Assembly (NCBI GenBank): GCA_029891345.1
Contig: CM056995.1
Location: forward strand, 216,632,547-216,696,546
Source: Dryococelus australis
Taxonomy: Eukaryota; Arthropoda; Insecta; Phasmatodea; Phasmatidae
Direction of reading: 5' to 3'
Length of the DNA stretch: 64,000 nucleotides
Shown here: positions 55,352-64,000 of the stretch, piece by piece
Numbering within the stretch: the first letter of the stretch is position 1
Layout of the letters: the number at the start of each line of letters is the position of its first letter
Notes under the pieces: generated by a model
What the model saw: only the letters and a program-made list of their open reading frames with translations
Database searches by the model: none
Told to the model about the DNA's origin: nothing
Made by a program: the position numbers and the translations under genes

Positions 55352-55536
55352 AGGTCATTAGAGATGGAGAAAGCTGCTCACAAAAGCAAGAGTTGCCTGT
55401 TATAGGGAACCATTCCAGCATTCGCCTTGATCTCTGGAAACCCTGGAAAACAGAAATTAGGACAGCTGGACCAGGATTCGAACCCGGGTCCTCCCAAATG
55501 CGAGTCCGAAGTTTAACCACTGCGCCATCTCAATCG
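55352..55536 (-). mobile_element. SINE-B copy 5
   Basis: Reverse copy: CCATTCCAGCATTCGCCTTG, inverted B box GGATTCGAACCCGGG, and head complement ACTGCGCCATCTCAATCGG. Confidence 0.84.
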
Positions 55537-55552
55537 GAGTTAATAAGAAAGG

Positions 55553-56236
55553 GTCTCTGGCTGGCCAAGTAAAACTTTGGGTTTGGCTGTGTTGGGGACA
55601 CGGCCGTTTGTTTTGCGTGAATACTTCTACGTTGACGCGCTCGGACGCCTTGATGTTTATTTTACGTTCCCGGTACCGCTTCACTCTATCATATGGGGTT
55701 TTATGGGTATCACTGGATTTATTTTGAGATGCTCTTTCCAACCGTATACGATTTCTGTATTTCTACTTGGCTTTTTGACGAGTATAGGCCGAAATTGTGT
55801 TAAGTTTTCTTAATTTTTTACATTAAACTCATACAATTTCACCATAACCACGCCATACAAATGATTTTATCCACGCAATCGATTGAACTTGAAGAGAGCT
55901 GTCGGTTGAAACTAAAACGAGCGTCGTTGCTTCTCCTAGTCAAAAGTTATACTACGCAGAAGTTATGAGACGCGGCGAAACCAACTCAAAATTGTGGCAC
56001 CTCGCTTCCTCCCCCCCCCCCCCCCCATTTTTTGCCATGACTAAAACCACACGGGTTGCTTCGCAGTCCTCACTCAACGTAACATATTCTTTGATCATTT
56101 GGCAATCGAGTGTTGTAATTTAATTTCGAATGTACGCGATAGATTCGGAGCTGCAATGCCAAACTGTATCCCATTATTTTGTTATCATCGGATTTTCTTG
56201 AGTTCCTCCCTCTAAGGTTGCATACTTAAGGGCGTA
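55553..56236 (-). repeat. Dispersed repeat L, copy 2
   Basis: Reverse of 31203-31840 over its whole length: GGGGACACGGCCGTTTGTTT, GAGAGCTGTCGGTTGAAACT, a C15-type run at about 56011-56026 at the same relative place as the G12 of copy 1, and TCCTCACTCAACGTAACATA. Confidence 0.72.
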
Positions 56237-56463
56237 TTCACGTCAGAAATAGATATTCTCAGTGGCGCCAGGCTGTGAGTGGAACGTTCTGTGGTGGCCT
56301 CGTGACCATAGACTAAATATGAGGTAGACCGTTTATTCATCTTCTGCCCATGTACCTAACACTGCCTAACCCCAAGCCTACACAACTGTCAAAGTCATAT
56401 GGTCAACCGCGATGAATGTGTTGTTTTTACATCATAAATTTTAAATGACAAGCACTATAATAT

Positions 56464-57349
56464 TGTTACGTGCTGCAGCTGGCGCCGACTCCGCTGCCCC
56501 GCGCCGTAATCGGAGACCCACCTCACCCTCCTATCTTCCTGGAACGATGCTCTCGCGGCCTCCTGATCTCCTTCTGGGAATCCTGTGAATTCCGACAGTG
56601 GCGAGACTTTCTGGCATCACAGACCTCCTCTCGCCTGCTAGAATTTCCAACACGTTTAGCGACGACGCAAGAATGTTCTGGTGAGACTGGCTGGCACCTC
56701 AGCCCTCCACGACGCATCACGAGAGTTGGGGAAGATTCTAGCTGGCAGCCTAAGACACTATATATACTGCCGCAACCCAGCGGCCGGCAATCATTGATCG
56801 AGGCCGTCTGGCCGAGCGTGCGCGAGTGAAGTGAGGTGTGGACGACGGATGGAGATTGGGGGACGACGGCGAGTGAGATGTTCGTGGCTTGAATCGACGA
56901 GACGGTGTGAAACCGACGAGTGAAGCCTACTGTGCGTGAGGGCGCTTGGAGGACTCTAGAACATTGCGACTGGCGAGACATGGACTGAATTGAGGTGTTA
57001 CTAAATGGAAGTGTAATACTGATTTTATTGTAAATATTCGAACTGTCAAATATGAACGCATAAATTATATAATAATTGAGTAGGTTGATACTCTGTCTAT
57101 TGGGACTGATCTTTAATTATGTAATTTCATTGATTTCCTTGCCGTAATTACAAATTTTATTAATCGGTGTCAATTGTGAACAGTAAGTGATTTCAATATA
57201 TTACGAGAATTTGAGTTCAGAGAATTTTGCTGCAGTTATTGTAAATAACATATGGAAATTATAATTAATTTTTTGTTTGATTAAAACCTCCATGCCTTAA
57301 CGAACTTGGTATAGCCCACTTAATTTCTAGAGAGAGAGAAATTGCAACA
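56464..57349 (+). mobile_element. Solo LTR with 4-bp target duplication
   Basis: 886 bp from TGTTACGTGC to ATTGCAACA, i.e. TGTT...AACA ends, flanked by ATAT on both sides (56460-56463, 57350-57353). A TATA box (CTATATATAC) lies at 56758-56767, with GC-rich sequence before and an AT-rich 3' half after. The Gypsy-type TG...CA structure with 4-bp duplication is established knowledge; that it is a solo LTR follows from the absence of any internal region or second LTR. The 119- and 152-codon ORFs across 56470-56981 are artefacts of the GC-rich part. A diverged relative lies at 24460-24917. Confidence 0.85.
56758..56767 (+). promoter_or_regulatory. TATA box of the solo LTR
   Basis: CTATATATAC about 295 bp into the LTR, followed by GC-rich sequence, as expected for the U3/R promoter of an LTR retrotransposon. 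Confidence 0.5.
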
Positions 57350-57588
57350 ATATGAATAAAAATACTTGTCCAAATTGGATTTAATCGAACTGCCTTAAAA
57401 ATGGGCTAGTGGAAGCATATATACTTCTCAAAACATTTGTTTGGAAATCAGTTTTCTAACCTAACCTCTAAACCATGCGGTTTTAGCATTACGTGTAGGC
57501 AGAAAAGCAGTTCAATGTTGGGACGCGGAGATTGGTTGTGCGCAGCCAGCGAGATCGGTCTACCTCATCTTTAGTCTATGCTCGTGAC

Positions 57589-58084
57589 GAGGTTGTCAGT
57601 CAACGACCGGTAACCTCACGGTTTCGTGATAGGGTTGTCGTCCTGGACGGAGGTTCGTCGGCCCTCGCTCGGCGGCGCGCGGAGTCGACGTCTGTGTTGT
57701 CGTGGTCGCCGTCGAGATGAGACTGTTCAGGTCCTCCCCCCCCCCCTGCACCATGTCCACGACCTGCGACGACTTCTCTCGCTGCTAAACATGGTCTGGC
57801 TCGAGGAAGCAGCGACCTTCCTTATCCCACCTGCCTACTGCGGTACACGGCGGTGGACGACTCGCAAAAACAAACAGGCTATTCACGAGACAAGCTGGAG
57901 TTTCACGTCGCAGGATTCATCAAGCTGATACCACCTGGTAATTACAGTGACCTCCAGACCACTTGGTGTTCATAAATGTTGTCGTACCGGAGGTTGTGTA
58001 CCATCCATCACCGGGCTCCGTCTCCTCGCCAACAGAGCGTCACGGTTTGGACATAAGGTCGAAAAAAATTTAATAACTTGTTTC
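57589..58084. other. GC-rich unassigned segment with C10 run
   Basis: Bases 57589-58060 are GC-rich, with a C run at 57736-57745. Several frames are open on both strands; translations are Arg-rich and low in complexity and none is recognised. A host exon or UTR is possible but cannot be supported. Confidence 0.35.
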
Positions 58085-58092
58085 CCTATAGG

Positions 58093-58386
58093 TAGGGATG
58101 GGAAAAATTCTCAAGTTCAATGACCTGTAGGCTAGATTCCACAGTCATATGTATACCCGAGTCTCAGATGTTTATTGATTGGCTGCTGCCCCATAGAGTA
58201 GCAAGTGTTACTTCACACCTGGCAGTATAGCACTCGCTACTTGTTTCCTTGCAAGTCTGCTATTGGCTCAGAGTCATCCCGGGCATGTCTAATAAACTGC
58301 GATCCAATTGCAAAGTCGACTTCAGTGTACACTTGCTTTACGTCTATCTTGTCCTGAAATGAATTCATGAAATGTTCCTATCCCTA
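58093..58386 (+). mobile_element. T8-D element copy, with 8-bp duplication
   Basis: 294 bp, TAGGGATGGGAAAAATTCTC to GAAATGTTCCTATCCCTA. Flanks CCTATAGG (58085-58092) and CTTATAGG (58387-58394). AGGCTAGA at positions 38-45 from the left end; ATTGG at 86-90. Confidence 0.88.
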
Positions 58387-58390
58387 CTTA

Positions 58391-58640
58391 TAGGGGGTCA
58401 CGGTGGCTGAGCGGTTTGTCTGCTCACCTCCCACCAAGGCAAATTGGGTTCAATCCCCGGCTGTTACCGGATTTTCGCACGTGGGAATCGTGTCGGACAA
58501 TACCACTGGTAAGTAAGTTTTCTCGGGGGTCTCCCGTTTCTCCCGCCCTTGCAGTTCAGCGCTGATCCATGTCCAGCTCGCTTTATCCTCGCCGGCTCTC
58601 AAAACCTGTTGAGAGCTTTCAATTAAACTCGACTCGCACA
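58391..58640 (+). mobile_element. SINE-A copy
   Basis: GGGGGTCACGGTGGCTGAGC, B-box GGTTCAATCCCC, TTTCTCGGGGGTCTCCCGTT, and a diverged tail. Starts at the right flank of the T8-D element. Confidence 0.84.
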
Positions 58641-59464
58641 GCAACACTTCCGGGAAATCGCGCTGGATGCATGCAGGTAAAGCGACGGATCTGATCCAAT
58701 GGACTGCGATGGCTTCAGTACTGACGTTACATTCGACCGTTTTATTTACGGATATTGAAGCAACTTACTTGTTTTTAATATTGTATCAAGTCAAATTGAT
58801 TATAATAGTCCAATTTATTCCAGTATATAATAGCGTACTGACTTCGGGGATCGATCTTGCTGGACGTATGCATTATTTGGAGTATTTGTATACACAATTT
58901 ACAGCTCACGCCTCTTCAAGATGCGGAGTAGGTGGCCGATAAAGTAGTTAAATTGTGTCCTTCTCGACTTCGAACAACGTTCGCAATGTGGACAATCTCC
59001 TTTGCTTTTCGTGGCAGAAAATCATTTTCACCCACAGAAAAAACGCATCTATAGGCGATATTGATGTGATTCAATTGTGTAGACGAAGAGGTTGCAGCCA
59101 TCGTTGGTTTCATTATCTCTGTACTTCGACACACCCAGTGTGAGACTTCGAGAGTGTTTGGGAAGCACACTTGTTCACCTTGGAACATAGCTACTCCGCC
59201 GGAGGATTCGAGTTGATTGGCTGGTGTTGGAAGGGGAGGGGCGAATCCCTCCTCAGGTTTTCCGTGCCAAATTATGTTCTGGAACATCATCGCCGCCAGC
59301 AACGACAATTCCCACTCGCCGCAGGGAACTACGTTGTGTGGGGTTTAACGAGCGAGAAGTCGTCAGCCGATCTCCTCTGCCAGGTGGCGTTCCAGAGCGT
59401 CACTCCGAGAGTGGAGTGGACAGGTTTGAATGGTTTTTTAGCGCGTTTGAGGCAGGAAAGCGGT
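58641..59464. other. Unassigned stretch
   Basis: ORFs on both strands between 58916 and 59617 overlap in opposite frames (up to 148 codons) but show no domain; the 3' half enters repeat I. Nothing else was recognised. Confidence 0.35.
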
Positions 59465-59880
59465 GGAACGATAAGAGCGGCACTGACACGCATACCTAGT
59501 GCCCCATCGCCCCTACGCACAAGGCGCTCAACTGATGTCCAGTGCTTCCGTCATGTTGCGTATACCTATGAGACATTAAGTGGTGACTCTGTAATTTTAT
59601 TGGTGTGGAATGTCTGAAGCAAAGTTCAATGCAGGTCCCTATAGTAGTTACGCATGTTTCCAACCAGTATATAATGAGAGGGGACACGTCGTTTTGCCTA
59701 ACGCTTTTTTACCTAACGTTAGACAAAACGTCATTAGGTAAAACGATGTAGGGAAGTCGTCTTTAGGCAAAACGCCGTTAGTCAGAACGCCTGGCATTCT
59801 AATGAGATACAGCAGTGTGAAAAAGCCATTTTTAGCTGTGTTGGAGGACTTAAGAATAGTTTTTATAATCTGCATGATGT
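59465..59880 (+). repeat. Dispersed repeat I, copy with insertion
   Basis: CACTGACACGCATACCTAGT and GACTCTGTAATTTTATTGGT, then after the CCTAACG module GAGATACAGCAGTGTGAAAA and AGCTGTGTTGGAGGACTTAA. Colinear with the reverse of 32090-32790. Confidence 0.55.
59690..59800. repeat. CCTAACG / AGGCAAAACG module
   Basis: A roughly 110-bp segment built from CGTTTTGCCTAACG, TTAGACAAAACGTC, TTAGGTAAAACGA, TTAGGCAAAACGCC and TTAGTCAGAACG, in both orientations. It interrupts repeat I. Possibly the subterminal repeats of a DNA transposon collapsed onto itself. Confidence 0.6.
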
Positions 59881-59967
59881 ATTGAGAGCATTATACGTAC
59901 CTTGTTTGAAGTATGTTTTCTTTTCGTATATCTGTGTACCTAATGGGTACACGTAAATGGTTCCGTA

Positions 59968-60839
59968 TAATCCGTTCACGGTAAAATTAGCACTTGTCTG
60001 CTTAGGTTCTACTTGTATGCACGTCGTGTATTCTTCCTTCTTATGTAAGATTAACATTGTCATGGGCCTCATCACTTTGTTCATGCGTCGGTCAAGTGAA
60101 ACTGCGAAACTATTAGAAAAGTAAATATTTAACAAATCTGTCCATTTTTACGCTTCGATCTACAAAAAACACAGAAAGCGAAAGAAATAATTTAAGGTAT
60201 TAAATTGTTATATATCACTTTTTATTTGACGTTAAGTACAGAAACTTCTTCCCATCTATCGTTACCAACTTTACAGGGCGCATGTCACTCAGGGCACCCG
60301 TTAACACTTTGTAGACTATGCTCGAGTGTAGCGCCAGGAAAGCTAATTACAAAAATTTCTTTGTTGTTCAGAACAAAACTCGCATGGATGTGCAGTTTTT
60401 GTTCGGCTAGTGTTTAACATTACCTCACAAGAACACGACATCACAGTAACAACGAAATTGCTGTCGACAAAATTTATTTTCTCATCGCCACAAAAAAGGG
60501 ACATGATTGACTGTAAATCCTTTTGCATGATTAAGGACATTTAAATGTGCGAATATCAACTCGGCACACCATTGGTTGATGACCGGCCAATAATAAAAGC
60601 CATAAAGTACAGGATGGAGTCCGGTGTGGTATGGACCAATAGGACGATGGTGAGTTCTAACAGACAAACCAACAGAACAAGTGTTCTTGCAGTAATGGAT
60701 ATAGATGACTCATTTCTAATTTGTCTAAAGTGCCAGTAAATGTGTGCAGACCTCAATGTGTTAAAATTTATGCAGGCAGGGGAAGTGACATATTTCTCAG
60801 GTTGATTTCAAAAGTGCTCTCTTTATTGTGAACCGTCTT
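59968..60839 (+). mobile_element. MITE-1 copy 14, host of a TTAA-1 element
   Basis: The left part CCGTTCACGGTAAAATTAGC runs to GTCACTCAGGGCACCCG. The right part resumes with AAATTTATGCAGGCAGGGGA and runs to CTCTTTATTGTGAACCGTCT. Confidence 0.87.
60301..60764 (-). mobile_element. TTAA-1 copy 4, nested in MITE-1
   Basis: 464 bp from TTAACACTTTGTAGACTATG to GCAGACCTCAATGTGTTAA, with TTAA at both ends. It interrupts the conserved CGCCCGTTAAAATATATG of MITE-1. Confidence 0.92.
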
Positions 60840-60897
60840 TTAAAAAAATTGTGGATTGCAAACACTCTGCAACACTATTCAAATGTCAGGTAGACGG

Positions 60898-61133
60898 CGT
60901 CCTTAACAGTCGTGTCTTGAGAGCCGATGATACTGTAGTTAGGTGTATATGCGGAACAGCGCCGGAATGCAAGGGCGGAGGAAACGGAAGATCCCCGAGT
61001 AAAACCCGCCAACGAACGGCATCGTCCGGCACGAGTCCCACGTGCGATAACCCGGGAGTAATCCCACCGGGAATCGAACCCGAATCGCCCTGACGAGAGG
61101 CAAAGTGTCTGGAAACTACACCACCGCAACCCT
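60898..61133 (-). mobile_element. SINE-A copy
   Basis: TCTTGAGAGCCGATGATACT, CGGCATCGTCCGGCACGAGT, inverted B box GGGAATCGAACCCG and a diverged head. Confidence 0.8.
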
Positions 61134-61145
61134 GATCGGACATGA

Positions 61146-61438
61146 GAAGAGACATGAACTCACAACATTATTTCAAGACAGAGTAGACTTCAAACACTTG
61201 TGCTTTTGTATCGTGTTTATCATTGGACTGTAGTTTGTCCGGGCACTCTCTGGACGACTTTGCACCAATAGGAAACCACTGACGAGAGGCTTGCTTAATC
61301 AAACCCAACCAAGACGAAAGGGAAAATCGCCCCTCGCAGCTGCAGGAGCCAATAAACAAACTAATACGTCTCGAATGTGTATGGGACGGTGGATTATAGC
61401 GCGATGTCAGAAGATAACGCGAATTTTGCAGGTCTCTA
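61146..61438. mobile_element. T8-C element copy 7
   Basis: About 293 bp; eroded left end GAGACATGAACTCACAACAT and good right end AACGCGAATTTTGCAGGTCT. Internal CACCAATAGGAAACC and GAGCCAATAAACAAAC. Confidence 0.65.
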
Positions 61439-62454
61439 GACATCAGGAATAAAGCAGAAGCACCAACCCACCTCATACTTTAACCTGTCTTACTGAGTAC
61501 GATCAGAATTGGGCAGAAAGAACAACTGCATAAAATTTAAGGTAAACATAAGTGAAATTGATAAACTATGAATTGAAAACCTGATATACAGATATAAAGG
61601 AATTTTAGTATGGTAAAAGGTCCCGTATACTATTTCCGGGCTTTCGAGACCCCAAGACACCAAAAACCTCTCTTCGATTCTCAGCCTGCTCTAGGGTGGA
61701 GTAGATTAAGTGTGGAAAATTTCCTGCCTGTGTTCAAGACTGGGCGTCGCATTTTATTTGGATATATTGTAGTGCGAAAAACATTAGCACAAAATGCCTA
61801 GACTCAAGAAACGTATGTAAAGACTATCACGATGTTACGTAACCAGCCAATGTCTGAGGAGAGTGGGCGGAGCTACCACGATATGGGCAGTGGCAGTTTT
61901 ATTCAGGAAATTCTCAGAGGCGAGGTCATACGGCGAGAGACAGGTCGGTAGTCGTCCCGCTAGACACAAATGAAGGCGCAAAGCGAATCGGTTGATTGTC
62001 CCGGTAATCATTATATACGATTCACGGGTCGTACAAGATATGCTGAAAGAGAAATCTTGAAGAAGCAATTTAGTCGTGGCTTTTCAAGTTCCGGGGACGA
62101 AGATGAATTAACCCGACCGGAGTGAGTGAAAAACACCGATAACTAGTAACGACGTCGTTCAGGAACAGTCATTCGCACTGTCCAGTAGATGGAAGGTGGC
62201 GTGGCAGTACTATATAAAACAGGACTCGAGTTTATCCGTTACAGTCCTAGCGTTCTACACCTGGGGAGTCGCGCAGAAAGTGCCCTATAATGTCCTGAAC
62301 TGCGCACAGTAGAAAACAGCGTCCAATGAGGGAGCTTTGTTACGTGTAGCTGACATTCATCGCTGTTAGGATTAGATGCCATATTCTCACAATCACCTTC
62401 TGCCAATAACAAGAATCACAAGTAGGCCCGATATGTGGTACATACACATTTTTC
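61439..62454. other. Unassigned stretch with one promoter-like site
   Basis: No gene or repeat family was recognised. The only notable signal is the TATA/initiator pair near 62211-62245. Confidence 0.4.
62211..62246 (+). promoter_or_regulatory. Possible Pol II core promoter
   Basis: TATATAAAA at 62211 is followed about 30 bp later by TTACAGTCC, similar to the arthropod initiator (TCAGT type). There is no recognisable transcript or ORF downstream. It could be a chance match or a transposon promoter. Confidence 0.25.
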
Positions 62455-62915
62455 TTAACACACTGAGGTCTGCACGCATTTACTGGCACTTAAGACAAAT
62501 TAGAAGTGAGTCACCTATATCGACTACTGCAAGAACACCGGTTCTATTGGTGTCTGTGTTAGAACTCACAATCGTCCTGTTGGGCCATACCACACCGTAC
62601 CCCACCCTGTTTTATAGCGTTTATTATTGGCCGGCCATCAACCAATGGAGAGCAGAGATGCTAGTGACCCAATCAAATATCCTTTATTGTACAAAAGGCT
62701 ATACAGTTAATCATGACCATTTGAGTGGATATATAAAAAAGAAATTCAATCTTAAGCTAAATAATTGTTACTGTGATGTCGTCTTCTTGTGAGGTTATGT
62801 TGAACACTAGCCGAACAATGACAGCATAGCCATGCGAGTTTTGTTCCGAACAACAAATAAATTTTCAAATTAGCTTTGCTCATGTTACACTCGAGCATAG
62901 TCTGAAAAGTGTTAA
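62455..62915 (+). mobile_element. TTAA-1 copy 5, complete and free-standing
   Basis: 461 bp, TTAACACACTGAGGTCTGCA to AGCATAGTCTGAAAAGTGTTAA, TTAA at both ends. Not inside MITE-1, so it is the best reference for the family. Confidence 0.9.
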
Positions 62916-62932
62916 GGATACAGAGGTGATAC

Positions 62933-63290
62933 CATAGACTAAAGATGAAGTAGACCGATTCCACTGGCTGCGCACAACGAATCTCCGTGTCCCAGCATTG
63001 AACTGTTTTTCTGCCAACAGGTATAGCAAAAACGGCATGGATTGGATTTTATATTAGGAAACTGACATGTATACAAATGTTTTGAGATATATGTCTACTG
63101 CATCTAACCAATTTGTAATGTAGTTTGATTAAATTCAAACCGGTAGAAGTATGTTATTCATATATAGTGCTAATCATTTAAATATTAAGATATAAACAAA
63201 CACATTCATCATTGTTGACCATGTGACTTTGACAGTTATGTTCCTTTGGAGTAGGTCAGTGTTGGGTACATACCTCATATTTAGTCTATG
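62933..63290 (+). mobile_element. CATAG element copy, complete
   Basis: 358 bp, CATAGACTAAAGATGAAGTA to TACCTCATATTTAGTCTATG. Flanks GGTGATAC and GGTAAGAC agree at 6 of 8. Confidence 0.85.
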
Positions 63291-64000
63291 GGTAAGACAG
63301 AACAGAATAGAACATATTAAGACGGCACCAGTACTCAGCAGAAGGTCAGAGTTAGGTCTTAGTTACGTTAATTTAAAATAAATTTGGAAAATAGTCGAAA
63401 CATAAAATTTCTCGCGTTATAAAAATTATATATAAATATAACAATATATATATATTGTTATATTCTAAAAGAGAAAGGTTACGTTGTAATTTTAAAATGT
63501 CAAAACTTAAAATTCCTCTGCCTCCACAATTGTCCGTTATTTGAACGTTACTTGACGCCCATTTTTGTCGTGCACGATTTTGTTTGGTTCAGACCGTCAA
63601 ACATAAAAAAAAATTTAAAACCGGTCCAATTTTAAAAATGTTTGATAGAAACTAAAGCCATGGAACTTACGTAAACAAAAATGGCGGCGTTTATTTATGA
63701 GTTTTCAATAACGTCATAACTATCCAACTTTACTTGACCAAACTAATTGGAAGCAGTTTGACGGAAAAAATTTAACAGTTTGACAAGGGCTTAATAAAGT
63801 GAAGGTATTTAAGTGAGAAATCATGGGCCATTATTAATGCAGACTCATGTCATACTTTCTTATTTAAGTAGGAAGATAGTTATAATAATGATTCAACGTA
63901 ATATAGCAGATTAAGTAAAATACAGTTCTTAAATCATTCTGACCTATTGAGTACAATAAACTGTGAGAATCGGCGACCAATGATCTTCCTTGTCATAACT
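63291..64000. other. AT-rich stretch with a perfect 30-bp palindrome
   Basis: 63435-63464 is a perfect palindrome with no spacer (AATATAACAATATAT and its complement). No gene or repeat family was recognised. Confidence 0.45.

Larger units (their letters stand above)
56307..57580 (-). mobile_element. CATAG element with intact 8-bp duplication, split by a solo LTR
   Basis: CATAGACTAAATATGAGGTA at the left and CCTCATCTTTAGTCTATG at the right. The flanks CTCGTGAC (56299-56306) and CTCGTGAC (57581-57588) are identical. Removing the LTR gives an element of about 390 bp, similar to other CATAG copies. Confidence 0.9.

Noticed and set aside
56470-56981. 119- and 152-codon ORFs on opposite strands
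   Set aside because: They lie in the GC-rich half of the solo LTR and overlap each other; LTRs do not normally encode protein.
57589-58084. Arg-rich open frames as a host exon
   Set aside because: Several frames on both strands are open because of GC bias, and a C10 run makes frame uncertain; nothing is recognised.
59171-59617. 148-codon plus-strand ORF
   Set aside because: Its 3' part is repeat I, which recurs at three other places, and opposite-strand ORFs are equally open; no recognisable domain.
1-64000. CRISPR arrays, operons, phage or plasmid modules
   Set aside because: No regularly spaced identical repeats with unique spacers, no clustered long ORFs, and eukaryotic repeats throughout.

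Overview
The window looks like AT-rich, gene-poor nuclear DNA of an insect. The evidence is a block of insect-type telomere motif (TTAGG) near 25.85 kb, tRNA-derived SINEs with eukaryotic Pol III A/B boxes, Tc1/mariner-type transposase relics of a kind common in insect genomes, a solo LTR with a 4-bp target duplication, and long AT, CT and GT microsatellites. There is no operon structure, Shine-Dalgarno spacing or long ORF. One SINE family resembles the Talua-type SINEs of termites and cockroaches, so a polyneopteran (cockroach/termite or stick insect) is my guess, held at low confidence because no search could be run.

I see no intact protein-coding gene. Most of the window is a layered graveyard of short non-autonomous transposons. 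Recurrent families (names are mine) are: SINE-A, SINE-B and a weak SINE-D; MITE-1, about 420 bp, with AGGCTGTTCACG termini and about 14 copies; TTAA-1, about 460 bp and piggyBac-like; TTAA-2, about 300 bp; TTAA-3, one copy; three related families of about 293 bp with TAGGG termini and 8-bp target duplications (T8-C, T8-D, T8-E); CATAG, about 360-390 bp with 8-bp duplications; CAGTG, about 280 bp and hAT-like; and less well bounded dispersed repeats G, I, L and M. Three regions carry transposase relics: 998-1309 (-), 6392-6575 (+) inside a TIR-bounded element at 5733-6840, and a near-complete but frameshifted one at 17869-19019 (-). A solo LTR lies at 56464-57349 and a decayed relative at about 24460-24917.

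Layout. 0-10 kb: mariner relics, SINE-A copies, MITE-1. 10-16 kb: SINE-B, MITE-1, a perfect 41-bp hairpin, a TTAA-2 element split by a CAGTG element, CATAG copies. 16-25 kb: an inverted CATAG pair, the larger transposase relic, TTAA-1 next to MITE-1, SINEs, a decayed LTR. 25-37 kb: microsatellites, TTAGG block, long AT-rich stretches with little recognisable, L, I and TTAA-3. 37-50 kb: the densest cluster, with T8 elements almost end to end, SINEs and MITE-1, and one possible broken exon at 43.29-43.64 kb. 50-64 kb: nested MITE-1/TTAA-1 composites, a short tandem array, a possible degenerate hAT element, and a CATAG element split by the solo LTR.

The most interesting signal is the T8 group. 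Three sequence-distinct families share length, terminal TAGGG, an AGGCTAGA box at positions 37-44 from one end and an ATTGG box at about 85-90. Their 8-bp duplications nearly all have AT in the centre. This suggests one transposase moving all three. Insertion order can be read directly in several nested composites. No CRISPR, antiviral island or other undescribed coding system is supported by this sequence.
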